From contig NZ_RBLG01000001.1 of the NCBI RefSeq assembly GCF_003634585.1, forward strand, positions 310,001 to 374,000: a stretch of DNA of 64,000 nt, in the 5' to 3' direction. Positions 25,560 to 34,954 of the stretch are shown here, piece after piece; position 1 is the stretch's first letter, and each line of letters starts with the position of its first letter. The notes beneath the pieces were generated by a model. The model ran no database searches. It was not told the origin of the DNA and was given only the letters and a program-made list of their open reading frames with translations. The stretch is from Gillisia mitskevichiae (GTDB lineage: Bacteria; Bacteroidota; Bacteroidia; Flavobacteriales; Flavobacteriaceae). The translations under genes were made by a program, and so were the position numbers.

Positions 25560-26548
25560 GCAAATTCGAAGCCAGAGAATTCTCTTTCTACCTCATTAAA
25601 AGCTTCAAAAACATCTACAGAATGATCACTTGTTACCATTTTCATTCGGTATTCCTTGAAATGTGGAATCCCTTTGAAGTAATTGGTATAGTGTCTTCTA
25701 GTTTCAAAAACTCCTAATTTTTCGCCTTTCCAGTCTATAGCCATCTGTAAATGACGTCTTGCAGCATCTACACGTTCCTCCAAAGTTGGTGGATTTAAAT
25801 GTTGACCAGTCTCAAAGAAATGTTTCACTTCTCTAAAAAACCAAGGATAACCAATACTTGCTCTCCCGATCATAGCTCCGTCCAAACCGAATTTATCGCG
25901 CATTTCCATAGCTTTCTCAGGCGTATCTACATCTCCATTCCCAAATACCGGAATATGCATTCTTGGATTCTCCTTTACTCTAGAAATTGGAGCCCAATCT
26001 GCTTCTCCTTTATACATTTGAACTCTGGTACGTCCATGAATGGAAATAGCCGCGCAACCCACATCTTGTAAGCGTTCTGCAACTTCAACTATTTTAATAG
26101 AGTCGTTGTCCCAGCCTAATCTGGTTTTAACGGTAATTGGCAAATTGGTATGTTCTACCATTGCTTTAGTTAAAGAGACCATAAGATCTATATCCTTTAG
26201 AATCCCTGCACCTGCTCCTTTTGACACTACCTTTTTAACAGGGCACCCAAAATTTATATCTATTATATCTGGACCAGATTTTTCAACTATTTCTACAGAT
26301 TGTAGCATAGATTCTAAGTTAGCACCAAAGATCTGGATGCCAACCGGACGTTCTTTTTCGTAGATATCTAGTTTCATCATGCTTTTTGCAGCATCACGAA
26401 TAAGGCCTTCCGAAGAAATAAACTCTGTATATACCACATCTGCTCCCTGCTCTTTGCAAAGTGCACGAAACGGTGGATCACTCACATCTTCCATTGGTGC
26501 AAGCAACAAGGGAAACTCTCCTACATCTATATTTCCAATTTTAGCCAC
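25556..26548 (-). CDS. dusB: tRNA-dihydrouridine synthase (DusB type)
   Basis: An FMN enzyme that reduces specific uridines of tRNA to dihydrouridine. The 330-residue protein starts at GTG (complement of 26546-26548). The barrel shows LLAPMEDVSDPPFRALC near the N-terminus, IDINFGCPVKKVVSKGAGAGI with the catalytic cysteine, KTRLGWDND, ISIHGRTRVQMYKGEADW, FGNGDVDTPEKA and DGAMIGRASIGYPWFF, all Dus signatures. The C-terminal helical domain is normal. Family is certain; the DusB subfamily is the usual Bacteroidota assignment. Confidence 0.92.
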   Translation of the reverse strand: MAKIGNIDVGEFPLLLAPMEDVSDPPFRALCKEQGADVVYTEFISSEGLIRDAAKSMMKLDIYEKERPVGIQIFGANLESMLQSVEIVEKSGPDIIDINFGCPVKKVVSKGAGAGILKDIDLMVSLTKAMVEHTNLPITVKTRLGWDNDSIKIVEVAERLQDVGCAAISIHGRTRVQMYKGEADWAPISRVKENPRMHIPVFGNGDVDTPEKAMEMRDKFGLDGAMIGRASIGYPWFFREVKHFFETGQHLNPPTLEERVDAARRHLQMAIDWKGEKLGVFETRRHYTNYFKGIPHFKEYRMKMVTSDHSVDVFEAFNEVEREFSGFEFA

Positions 26549-26568
26549 TACTTTTTATTTAAGTGCTG

Positions 26569-26576
26569 CAAAATTA
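26569..26576 (-). promoter_or_regulatory. candidate -7 box for dusB
   Basis: TAATTTTG on the minus strand (CAAAATTA at 26569-26576) fits TAnnTTTG and lies 20 bases before the GTG start. No -33 element is evident. Confidence 0.3.
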
Positions 26577-26643
26577 AGAAATTAGATCGAGTTTGCCAGT
26601 AACTAAAGTTTAAGATAGGAATGTCTTATAGAATTAAGAATTT

Positions 26644-29079
26644 CTATAGCATCTGTTGAGCTTCTAAACGTTCTTTTTCAACTGCTTCTAATGCTCGCTG
26701 ATTATCCCTTAACTTGAAATTTCCAAATTTATAAAGTAAGCCGAAACGGATACTTCTGGACTCTGGCATTGCGAAAAATGAATTATCCTGATTTAAATAA
26801 TTAGAACGTAAAGGGATATTATAAGTGTCAAAAAGATCTTCCACATTTACTGTAGCGCTTAATCTATCATTAAGGAAAGTTTTTCTTAAACCTAGTGAAA
26901 CTCCATATTGCGGCTCATCAAAATCGTACGATCCCGCAATGAAGTCTGGGGAATATGTTGCTGTCAAATTTCCAGAGAATGTACCATCCTTTGATAAGGT
27001 AAGATAATTAGACGCGCTTAAATAAACACTAGTCACCTCATTATTTACTTTCTGGTTTTCACTTTCAAAAGCTATAAACTCATTTTTCATTTTAAATATA
27101 GAGCTATATATGTACAAGTAATACCAATCTGTAACATAGTCATAATAAGAAATATCTAAACTAAATTGCTGCTCGTAAATTAAATTATCGGCTACAGATC
27201 TTAATGTTCGGTTTTGATTATTTTGAAACGGTAATATTGCCGGGGCATCATTTATCTTATCGTAATATAAATCAAATGAAAGCTTATTTTTATAGGTGTA
27301 ATTCAATAAAACTTTATTGGATATCCCTGGCTGTAGGTTTGGATTTCCAACTTGAAAATTATTTTCATTCAAAAAATACCGGTAAGGATTCAAGCTTTGG
27401 AATCTCGGTCTTGTAATCCTTCTGCTATAATCTAAACCAAAAGAATGATTGTCACCCACGGTATGCATTAAATAGACTGTTGGAAATAATTCGAAATACT
27501 CCTGAGTATTTACCGCTCCAAAAGAAGCAGAATTTCCTTCAATATCTGTATACTCTCCACGAAGACCTGCTTTTATACTCCAAGTATCCCAGTCTTTGGC
27601 AACACTTAAATATCCAGCGAAGATGTTTTCATTGTAATTAAATTCATCTGAAAGAGAATTTACAAACTGTCTGGATTCAGAATTAGTATCAAAAAAATCC
27701 AATCCACTCTGAGAGTCTATTCCAGAATATTTAGCTCCATATTCTGAAGCAAGTCCGGCGATAGTAGATGTGAAATCTAGCTGACCTGTATAAATATCTG
27801 TGTCTTGATTTGCTACTGTATAAAATGAATTGTTATTCAATAAGTTTCCTGAGTTCGAAAAATACTGAGTTAAAAGATCCTGAGTTTGATCGTCGTTATA
27901 TTTGATATAATTGGCCTGAGCGCTAAATGTAGATCCGTTCTCTCCGATGGAAGTTGAATAATTAGCGTTGAACAATAAATTGTCACCTTCATTTTCTAAT
28001 CTACTATCTGTTGTGTAAAGAGAGTCCAACTGCATTTGCGGATTATAAATTTCAGTTCTCCCATCAATATCAGAATCAGCTTTTGGAGTGTACAAAATAT
28101 TTGCACTCAAACTTAATTTACTTTTCTCTGAAAGAGTGAAATCCAGAATTGTACTTAAACTATGAGACTCCCTTTTAGTTTCCTTATTAAACTCATCGTC
28201 CCATATAGAAGCTACGTTCCCCATTGGATCAAAATAAGTGATGTTTCCAAGATCTGTTTTTATATCTTTTCTAGTATTGTAGTTGTAGCTAGCAAAAGCA
28301 TTTAAATTATCTGTTTTATAATAATGGCTAGTCCCTACAGAATATTTTGGTTTAATAGCTATTGTATTAGATGCATTAAGGCTTCCTTTATATCCAACAG
28401 CTAAGTTTTTGGAAGTGATTATATTCAAAATGGATCCGCCTTCAGCATTATATTTTGCTGGTGGATTGGTGATCACCTCAACAGATTTTACATTTTCTCC
28501 TGAAAAGCCTTCAAGCAATTGCTGAAGTTCTTGTGCGGTTAAATAAACCTTATTATCATTAATATAAACATCTGCAGGCCTATTCTTGATTAGAAGTTGA
28601 CCCTGACTTACAATGACTCCAGGAGTTCTTTTTAAGATTTCATAAGAGTTTCCTGAAGAAAGCACAGAGTTTTCCACGTTGAAGGTAATTCTATCTACAC
28701 TCCGGGAAATGGTGGGTTTTTTGGCAGTAACAGTAACCTCATCTAGATTTGAAGCAGATTCTATAAGTACTAATTTTCTAAGATTTGTATTTCCTTTTAC
28801 CTCAATTTTTTTAACGAAATTTTCATAACCAACAAATCTAATTTCCAAAATATAGCTATTATCTTCTATATCGTCAATTAAAAATCCGCCGTCTTCTTCA
28901 GAGACAGAACCTCTGTACAGGGTTGTAGAATCATTTGCTTGCAACAGGATCACATTGGCAAACGAAACGGTATTTTGGTTTTCATCTATTATAACTCCTT
29001 TTAAGGAATTCTGTGCGTAGGTAGTGAATGATAGTAGGGAGATCAAACAAAGAAAGGCAGGGGAATAATTACTTTTCAT
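26644..29079 (-). CDS. TonB-dependent receptor-like outer-membrane beta-barrel protein
   Basis: An 811-residue outer-membrane protein of the OMP_b-brl_3 type. A signal peptide (MKSNYSPAFLCLISLLSFTTYAQ) is followed by a carboxypeptidase-regulatory-like domain (about 25-105: LKGVIIDENQNTVSFANVIL), a plug domain (about 120-220: LKRTPGVIVSQGQLLIKNRP, VEVITNPPAKYNAEGGSIL), and a long barrel rich in alternating aromatic strands. It ends with a charged tail ALEAVEKERLEAQQML rather than the usual terminal aromatic, which is slightly odd. The ligand is unknown. It lies downstream of the NagZ-AmiE-like gene but has its own good promoter, so a link to murein uptake is only possible. Confidence 0.85.
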   Translation of the reverse strand: MKSNYSPAFLCLISLLSFTTYAQNSLKGVIIDENQNTVSFANVILLQANDSTTLYRGSVSEEDGGFLIDDIEDNSYILEIRFVGYENFVKKIEVKGNTNLRKLVLIESASNLDEVTVTAKKPTISRSVDRITFNVENSVLSSGNSYEILKRTPGVIVSQGQLLIKNRPADVYINDNKVYLTAQELQQLLEGFSGENVKSVEVITNPPAKYNAEGGSILNIITSKNLAVGYKGSLNASNTIAIKPKYSVGTSHYYKTDNLNAFASYNYNTRKDIKTDLGNITYFDPMGNVASIWDDEFNKETKRESHSLSTILDFTLSEKSKLSLSANILYTPKADSDIDGRTEIYNPQMQLDSLYTTDSRLENEGDNLLFNANYSTSIGENGSTFSAQANYIKYNDDQTQDLLTQYFSNSGNLLNNNSFYTVANQDTDIYTGQLDFTSTIAGLASEYGAKYSGIDSQSGLDFFDTNSESRQFVNSLSDEFNYNENIFAGYLSVAKDWDTWSIKAGLRGEYTDIEGNSASFGAVNTQEYFELFPTVYLMHTVGDNHSFGLDYSRRITRPRFQSLNPYRYFLNENNFQVGNPNLQPGISNKVLLNYTYKNKLSFDLYYDKINDAPAILPFQNNQNRTLRSVADNLIYEQQFSLDISYYDYVTDWYYLYIYSSIFKMKNEFIAFESENQKVNNEVTSVYLSASNYLTLSKDGTFSGNLTATYSPDFIAGSYDFDEPQYGVSLGLRKTFLNDRLSATVNVEDLFDTYNIPLRSNYLNQDNSFFAMPESRSIRFGLLYKFGNFKLRDNQRALEAVEKERLEAQQML

Positions 29080-29126
29080 TATTAAAATTTGGTGATTTTC
29101 TTTGAGAATTTGGTTGATTTAGCTAA

Positions 29127-29160
29127 CAAATATAACATTTCCTATAACATACATGCCAAA
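29127..29160 (-). promoter_or_regulatory. promoter of the TonB-dependent receptor gene
   Basis: On the minus strand TTTG (complement of 29157-29160) is followed after 22 bases by TATATTTG (complement of 29127-29134), an exact flavobacterial -33/-7 pair. The box ends 47 bases before the receptor ATG. Confidence 0.62.
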
Positions 29161-29218
29161 TTCCAAATGGATTACACCAAAATTTCAAAAGTGAAATTTT
29201 TATCCTAAAAACTAAATT

Positions 29219-32170
29219 CTAATCTCGCATTGCCTCATATAATACCTGCTGGATTTTAGTTCTAGTATTACTTTTATATAACAATGTATTGTCTCTTGTT
29301 GGCAGGACCCTGTTAGATAAAAATATGTATAAAAGGTTGGTCTCAGGGTCCATCCATACCATAGTTCCCGTAAAACCAGTATGTCCAAAACTGGAATTAC
29401 TAGCAGAAATTGCTGTGTTTCCATTTATAGAACGTTCTCCTAAAGAGGGTTTATCAAAACCTAAACCTCTTCTATTATTATTATCAGGAAATTGATATTT
29501 GGTAAATTCCTCCATTGTAGCTTCGGTAATATATTGCTCTTCTCCATAAGTACCTTTATTAAGATACATCTGCATTAATTTTGCAATGTCGTTTGCATTA
29601 GAAAAAAGTCCTGCATTGGCAGAAACACCGCTCATCATAATAGCTCCTTCATCATGCACAGTTCCACGAATTGCTTCTTTTCTAAAAAGAAAATCATTTT
29701 CCGTAGGCATAATTCTGTCAAGCTTATACTCTCGGTTAGGATTATATGTAAGAGTGCTTGCTCCTAATTTATCGTAGAATTTAGCATCTAAATAACTTGC
29801 GAAATCTTCTTTAGTCAAGTTTTCCACAAGACTTGGGAATAAATAAAAAGCTAAGCCAGAATAAAGATATTTCTGCTCTTTTTCTAATTTAGATTTTTTG
29901 ATCTGTTTAAAGATCTCTTTCTGATAATCTTTAAACAGCCACATATTCTCCGCGATCTTTATAGGAAATCTTGCTGAAGAATCCTTTTTAATGGTTTTCC
30001 ATTTATATGTTCCATTTTTTCTAAGTGTGGTTTTCCAATAAGGGATCCAAGGTTTAAAACCTGCTTGATGTGCCAAGATCTTCCTCATAGAAACACCTGC
30101 TTTATTAGAGTTTTTAAAATAAGGGAGATAGGTCTCTATTCCTTCTTCTAAACTGAACTTATTATCATCCTTCAGTTTCATTAAAGCTGGTAATGCTGAA
30201 GATATCTTAGTAACCGAAGCCAGATCATACAGGTCTGTCAATTTCACTTTTGTAGTGTCTGAATAACTTTGGTAGCCGTAAGCTTTATGAAATACCACCT
30301 TTTGATTCTTAGCAATCAAAATTTGTCCACCAGGAATAGCTTTTAGATCTATTGCTTGCTGCATCAAAGAATCAACTTTTCTATTTAAAAGTTCGGCATT
30401 CATATTTGCATCTTCTGGAAGGGTGTATTTAAATCTCATTCCTCCAGAAATATCTAAACCATCTCCTTCTTTAAATTTATCTCCAATACTTACCGGTAGT
30501 TTTCCATTTGCTCCTACTCCTCCAAAAATTAGTTGTGCTGCAAGGTCTTCAGAATTTTTACTGTCTTGGTAAGTGAGTATCAAGGACGAAACACTTTCGG
30601 CAACACCAAGGTTGTCCAACGAATATGGGTTCTTAAAAAATGTAAGTATGCTCTTCTTTTCTTTCGAAATTGATTTTAGGAAAGACTGTACATCTGCCGT
30701 GAGCTTCATGTTATTTCTAGGAAATTTGCTATCATCATGAATCCCAAGAATTACAAGATTGAAAGTAGAAAGTTGTTCTTTCACCGAATCCAATTCAGCA
30801 ATTGAAGCTTCATAGGGAATACTGAAATGCGCTATTTTTGTATATAGATCTAAGCTCTTCTGAAATTGATTGTCTTTATCGCCACCTATTGAAATAGCCG
30901 CAATTTTTAAAGTGTCTAGTTGCTGTAATGGCAATAAATCTGACTGATTTCTCAACACGGTTAAGGAAGCTTCCGTAAGATTTCTGTTTAAAAGTTCTGT
31001 TGAAGAGGAATTAAGATCCTTATCTATATTTTTTATATCGATTACTTTATACTTATCTAGACCCGCCCATTGTTTTATAGCGAGGATCTTTCTGCAACGT
31101 GCATCGATCTCTTTTTGAGAAATTAATCCTTGCTTGATCGCTTTTTTAATTTCTTCTATTGCTTTAGGAACTGCTACTGTAAATTCTAAAAGATCGTTCC
31201 CCGCGAGTATAGCATCCTTATCTACTTCTCCCGGAGTATGACCCTCAGTAACCCCTTTCATATTCATAGCATCGGTAACAATTAATCCCCGAAAGCCAAG
31301 TTCTTCTTTTAAAAGTCCAGAAATTATAGGTTTAGAAAGTGTAGATGGAACTCCTGTAGAATCTAATGCTGGAATATCTAAGTGAGCTACCATAACTCCT
31401 CCAATTCCTGCTTTTATTATCTCTCTAAAAGGGTACAACTCTGTTTCGTCTAGTCTTGCTCTAGAATGAGTTATTCTAGGTAAGGCATAATGAGAATCTG
31501 TATCTGTATCTCCATGCCCAGGGAAATGTTTTGCTGTTGGTAAAACTCCGGCATCCTGTAATCCAAGCATATAGGCGATTCCCTTTTCGGCTACATTTAT
31601 TTTATTCTCTCCAAAGGATCTAAAATTAATAACAGGATTTGCTGCATTGTTATTTACATCTACTACAGGCGCAAAGTTTAAATGTAATCCAACACGTTTT
31701 ATCTGTTTGGCAACTTCTACACCCATAGCATAGATCAAACTATCATTTTGAATAGCTCCCAAACTCATCTGGAATGGGTAGCTAATAGTACTATCTAAAC
31801 GCATTCCAAGTCCCCATTCCGCATCTATAGCCCCTAATAATGGCACTTTTGAAGCTTCTTGATATTCATTCATTTGGGTTACTTGGCGCACAGGTCCTCC
31901 TTGAAAAAAGATTAGTCCGCCAATCTTTTGTTCTTTAATCTGTTTTAGAATTTCTTGTTTATGTTCTTCTCCTCTATTAGAATAGGCAGCTACCATAATT
32001 AGTTGCGCGATCCTTTCTTCCTGAGATAAAGTTGCCATCACAGAGTCCACCCAAACACTATGTTCATATTGAACAAATTCTGGAACTTTCGCCTTAGTTT
32101 CCTGGGCAAAAATGTTAGCGCAAATATTGGTAATAAGAAAAAGTGTGGTGTAAAATTTAATAAATTTCAT
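29219..32170 (-). CDS. GH3 beta-N-acetylglucosaminidase fused to a serine beta-lactamase-fold domain (NagZ-AmiE-like)
   Basis: A 983-residue two-domain enzyme. The start is placed at MKFIKFYTTLFLITNICANIFAQ, a clear signal peptide; upstream in-frame codons add no signal. Residues about 40-390 are a NagZ-type GH3 barrel: KHFPGHGDTDTDSH (about 212-225) holds the histidine-containing catalytic loop of NagZ, and VTDAMNMKG (about 299) the aspartate nucleophile. A GH3 C-terminal-like alpha/beta region follows to about 580. Residues about 600-983 are a penicillin-binding/beta-lactamase fold with SVTK (about 652), YSG (about 770, usually YxN) and HTG (about 929). In B. subtilis separate NagZ and AmiE split GlcNAc and stem peptide from muropeptides; here one polypeptide could do both. 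The NagX-like gene is 43 bases upstream. Confidence 0.85.
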   Translation of the reverse strand: MKFIKFYTTLFLITNICANIFAQETKAKVPEFVQYEHSVWVDSVMATLSQEERIAQLIMVAAYSNRGEEHKQEILKQIKEQKIGGLIFFQGGPVRQVTQMNEYQEASKVPLLGAIDAEWGLGMRLDSTISYPFQMSLGAIQNDSLIYAMGVEVAKQIKRVGLHLNFAPVVDVNNNAANPVINFRSFGENKINVAEKGIAYMLGLQDAGVLPTAKHFPGHGDTDTDSHYALPRITHSRARLDETELYPFREIIKAGIGGVMVAHLDIPALDSTGVPSTLSKPIISGLLKEELGFRGLIVTDAMNMKGVTEGHTPGEVDKDAILAGNDLLEFTVAVPKAIEEIKKAIKQGLISQKEIDARCRKILAIKQWAGLDKYKVIDIKNIDKDLNSSSTELLNRNLTEASLTVLRNQSDLLPLQQLDTLKIAAISIGGDKDNQFQKSLDLYTKIAHFSIPYEASIAELDSVKEQLSTFNLVILGIHDDSKFPRNNMKLTADVQSFLKSISKEKKSILTFFKNPYSLDNLGVAESVSSLILTYQDSKNSEDLAAQLIFGGVGANGKLPVSIGDKFKEGDGLDISGGMRFKYTLPEDANMNAELLNRKVDSLMQQAIDLKAIPGGQILIAKNQKVVFHKAYGYQSYSDTTKVKLTDLYDLASVTKISSALPALMKLKDDNKFSLEEGIETYLPYFKNSNKAGVSMRKILAHQAGFKPWIPYWKTTLRKNGTYKWKTIKKDSSARFPIKIAENMWLFKDYQKEIFKQIKKSKLEKEQKYLYSGLAFYLFPSLVENLTKEDFASYLDAKFYDKLGASTLTYNPNREYKLDRIMPTENDFLFRKEAIRGTVHDEGAIMMSGVSANAGLFSNANDIAKLMQMYLNKGTYGEEQYITEATMEEFTKYQFPDNNNRRGLGFDKPSLGERSINGNTAISASNSSFGHTGFTGTMVWMDPETNLLYIFLSNRVLPTRDNTLLYKSNTRTKIQQVLYEAMRD

Positions 32171-32213
32171 ATTCAATAATAGGTTATAATAGTAAACCAT
32201 AGGTTTACCCAAT

Positions 32214-33341
32214 TTAAACTTTTATATAGATCTTCTTTTTGTCTAGCACATAACCAATAATCCACATGAGCAGCATAAAGCAAACGGCAAAAGCTATGGA
32301 TGCATTGTATTTGGAAAGCCAGCTTAAAAAAGCATTATTATAAATCCAAGGTTTTATGGAACCTCCATCTATCCATATAATGCTCATTAACATAGCTATT
32401 AAGCCAGACAGAACAAAAATGAAAAGAGGATTTCTTCCGAAAACCACAAAGAAATAGGTCCATTTTTTAAATTTCCAAATTTCAATAAGCAAGATCAAAG
32501 CTGCTATAAGAAGCAGATCCCAACCAATTGAGTATAGCACATAAGAGCTGGTCCAGATCCCTTTTATAATTGGGAAATATAGATCCCAGAATTTTGCAAC
32601 GATAAGTAATAAAAATCCGCTTAAGGCTAATTTCCATACGGTGGGAATTGTATTTCCGGAACGCTGAATGAAAATTCCGGCAATATACCCAGCCACCACA
32701 TTCACTATGGCTGGCAAAGTACTTAATAGTCCTTCTGGGTCAAAAGTTATTCCGAAACCTTTCCATAAATTATCCGGGTGGAATATTAAAAGGTCGAACT
32801 TTAGTGCTGCATTCCCTGCTAAACTAAATGGATCTGGAGGAGTTCCAAACCTATACATAAACCACCAATAAAGTAATAATATGTTTATACTTATAATAAG
32901 TGTTGCCTTAGTTTTTATATAATGAAGCATTAAACCAGCAATTAAATAACATATTGCAATTCTTTGTAATACGCCCATGATCCTCATTTGGGAAAGGTCT
33001 TTAAAAATGAATTCCCCAACTTCGTTTCTATAAACAAAAGGAAAAGCACTCATAAAAAGGCCAATAAAAAATATAAGAAGACTTCTGGTAAATATTTTCT
33101 TTAGAAAATCTTCTTCAGATTTCTCATCATATTTTCTAAGACTAAAGCTCATAGCATTGCCAATAACAAATAAAAATGTCGGAAAAACTAGATCTGTAGG
33201 TGTAAACCCTTGCCAAGCAGCATGTTTAAAAGGAGCATAAATATTAGACCAGCTACCAGGATTGTTAACTAATACCATTAAAGCAATAGTTAATCCTCGT
33301 AATACATCTAAGGCTAAATACCTTTGGGACCTTTTTATCAT
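32214..33341 (-). CDS. NagX/DUF5009-type multispan membrane protein (acyltransferase or MurNAc transporter)
   Basis: A 375-residue membrane protein with about ten hydrophobic segments. The N-terminus LALDVLRGLTIALMVLVNN, then GFTPTDLVFPTFLFVIGNAM, identifies the family variously called heparan-alpha-glucosaminide N-acetyltransferase-like, NagX or DUF5009. Members have been proposed to acetylate glucosamine across the membrane. I also recall a DUF5009 protein in Tannerella forsythia (MurT) reported as an inner-membrane MurNAc transporter beside murQ. With murQ, a NagZ-AmiE fusion and nagB nearby, the transporter reading is attractive here. Sequence alone cannot decide. It heads a two-gene leftward unit and is divergent from the ROK regulator. 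Confidence 0.75.
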   Translation of the reverse strand: MIKRSQRYLALDVLRGLTIALMVLVNNPGSWSNIYAPFKHAAWQGFTPTDLVFPTFLFVIGNAMSFSLRKYDEKSEEDFLKKIFTRSLLIFFIGLFMSAFPFVYRNEVGEFIFKDLSQMRIMGVLQRIAICYLIAGLMLHYIKTKATLIISINILLLYWWFMYRFGTPPDPFSLAGNAALKFDLLIFHPDNLWKGFGITFDPEGLLSTLPAIVNVVAGYIAGIFIQRSGNTIPTVWKLALSGFLLLIVAKFWDLYFPIIKGIWTSSYVLYSIGWDLLLIAALILLIEIWKFKKWTYFFVVFGRNPLFIFVLSGLIAMLMSIIWIDGGSIKPWIYNNAFLSWLSKYNASIAFAVCFMLLMWIIGYVLDKKKIYIKV

Positions 33342-33640
33342 AGAATAACTATCATGGCATTAAAAGTTCTATTCAAATTATTTTTTTAACTCCAAATAAA
33401 AAGAGAATCAACGTTTACTTATATTGAGCAAACCTAAGACGGATATTATTTGGTTTATTTTTAAAACGAATGCTTAAAAATATAAATTTTAATTAAATAA
33501 TCAATCTTTCATAAAAATTTTAATAAAGTCTTTTTTGAAATTAATTTTTTGCATATTTTTAATGAAAATTAATTCTTCCTTTTTTAAATTCAAAAGGACT
33601 CATCTTAATGACAAATTAAATTCAACTTTAAATTTTATTT
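33342..33640. promoter_or_regulatory. divergent control region of the nagX-like and ROK genes
   Basis: In this 299-base AT-rich gap, AATTAATTTT (33539-33548) and AAAATTAATT (33565-33574) form a perfect 10-bp inverted repeat about 66 bases before the ROK ATG, a candidate operator. A leftward TAGGTTTG box (complement of 33429-33436) matches TAnnTTTG 87 bases before the nagX-like ATG. Confidence 0.4.
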
Positions 33641-34912
33641 ATGTCGAAAGAATTACAGGAATTTTTCATCAATCATAATCCTACTCCAGGATTAAGTAAT
33701 GTTGAAAGAAAAAAATACCTTCAGAAAATAAGGATCATCAAACATCTTTATTTTAATGGAGCCAATACCAATGCCGATATATGCAATACTTTTAATGTGA
33801 GTCTTCCAACGACTATGTCTTTACTAAACCAATTGGTAGAAGATGGAATCGTTGCAAAACAAGGCCGAGGAGAATCTGTAGGTGGCAGAAAACCAGATCT
33901 TTTTGGTTTAAAGGAAAACACCTTTTTTGTGCTAAGTATTCATATTGAACGTTTCCAGATACAACTAGCAATTTTAGATAATACACATCAAATCCTATTC
34001 GAGAAAAATATTAGCACCATTATTTCTAAAGATTTTGATATTGTAAACATTTTACATCAGCATGCATCCGAGCTTATAGCTGAGTCTAAGATCAATTCAG
34101 ATAAATTAATGGGTATTGGAATTAGTATGCCCGGATTGGTTTCTTCAGAAAATGGTAAAAACTTCACTTATTTCCTAAAAGATCATCAACCTCAAGATCT
34201 GCAAAGTGAGTTTGAAAAAATATTCAATAAACCAGTAGCAATTTTAAATGATGCAAAAAGTGCCTGTTTAGCAGAATTTCGTTTAGGTCTTGCTAAGAAT
34301 AAGAATAACGTTTTGGTGCTTTCTATGGACTGGGGAATTGGTCTAGGAATTATAATGGGTGGAAAATTACATATGGGATCCTCTGGTTTTGCTGGAGAAT
34401 TTGGTCATATCCCATTAGTAGAAGATGGAGCATTATGCCATTGTGGGAAAAGAGGCTGTTTAGAAACTGTTGCCTCTGGAATTGCCTTGGTTAAAAAAGC
34501 GAAAGTGGGAATTGAAGCTGGGCAACATTCTATTTTAAAGGAAATGGTAAATGATGTGCTTGACGATCTAGAGCCTTCAATTATTATAGAGGCAGCCAAT
34601 CGCGGAGATCAGTTTGCAATAAATGTGCTCTCAGAAATTGGGATAAACCTTGGGAAAGGAATCGCAATTCTAATACAGATCTTTAACCCAGAACTTATAA
34701 TCTTAGAAGGAAAAATAGCTGAAGCCAAGCAGTTTATAACTACTCCCATACAGCAGTCTATAAATACATATTGTATGATTCAGCTAAAAGAACGTACAGA
34801 AATTTCACTATCTAAATTAGGTAAGAATTCAAGTTTATTAGGAGCTACTGTTGCTATTATGGATCATATTTTCAAACAACAAATTACAATGGCCAAGGCG
34901 CAACTTAAATAA
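33641..34912 (+). CDS. ROK-family transcriptional regulator (NagC-like)
   Basis: A 423-residue repressor-type ROK protein. An N-terminal winged helix (about residues 25-90: IRIIKHLYFNGANTNADICN, then VSLPTTMSLLNQLVEDGIV and GGRKPDLFGL) precedes the sugar-binding ROK domain. FAGEFGHIPL and the zinc motif CHCGKRGCLET (about 265-275) are intact. Where kinases have DxGGTK the sequence reads LSIHIERFQIQLAILD, so the phosphate-binding motif is lost and this is a regulator, not a sugar kinase. The likely inducer is an amino-sugar phosphate such as GlcNAc-6-P or GlcN-6-P, inferred from nagB 42 bases downstream and the divergent nagX-like/nagZ unit. Confidence 0.88.
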   Translation: MSKELQEFFINHNPTPGLSNVERKKYLQKIRIIKHLYFNGANTNADICNTFNVSLPTTMSLLNQLVEDGIVAKQGRGESVGGRKPDLFGLKENTFFVLSIHIERFQIQLAILDNTHQILFEKNISTIISKDFDIVNILHQHASELIAESKINSDKLMGIGISMPGLVSSENGKNFTYFLKDHQPQDLQSEFEKIFNKPVAILNDAKSACLAEFRLGLAKNKNNVLVLSMDWGIGLGIIMGGKLHMGSSGFAGEFGHIPLVEDGALCHCGKRGCLETVASGIALVKKAKVGIEAGQHSILKEMVNDVLDDLEPSIIIEAANRGDQFAINVLSEIGINLGKGIAILIQIFNPELIILEGKIAEAKQFITTPIQQSINTYCMIQLKERTEISLSKLGKNSSLLGATVAIMDHIFKQQITMAKAQLK

Positions 34913-34954
34913 CCACTTTACACTTTATTACCCAACATCCCGCAAAAACTTATT

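Noticed and set aside
29219-32170. C-terminal domain considered as a true beta-lactamase resistance enzyme
   Set aside because: Fusion to NagZ-type GH3 and the murein context point to a muropeptide amidase or esterase; the YxN motif is altered.
33641-34912. ROK protein considered as the missing amino-sugar kinase
   Set aside because: It has an N-terminal winged helix and lacks the DxGGTK phosphate loop.
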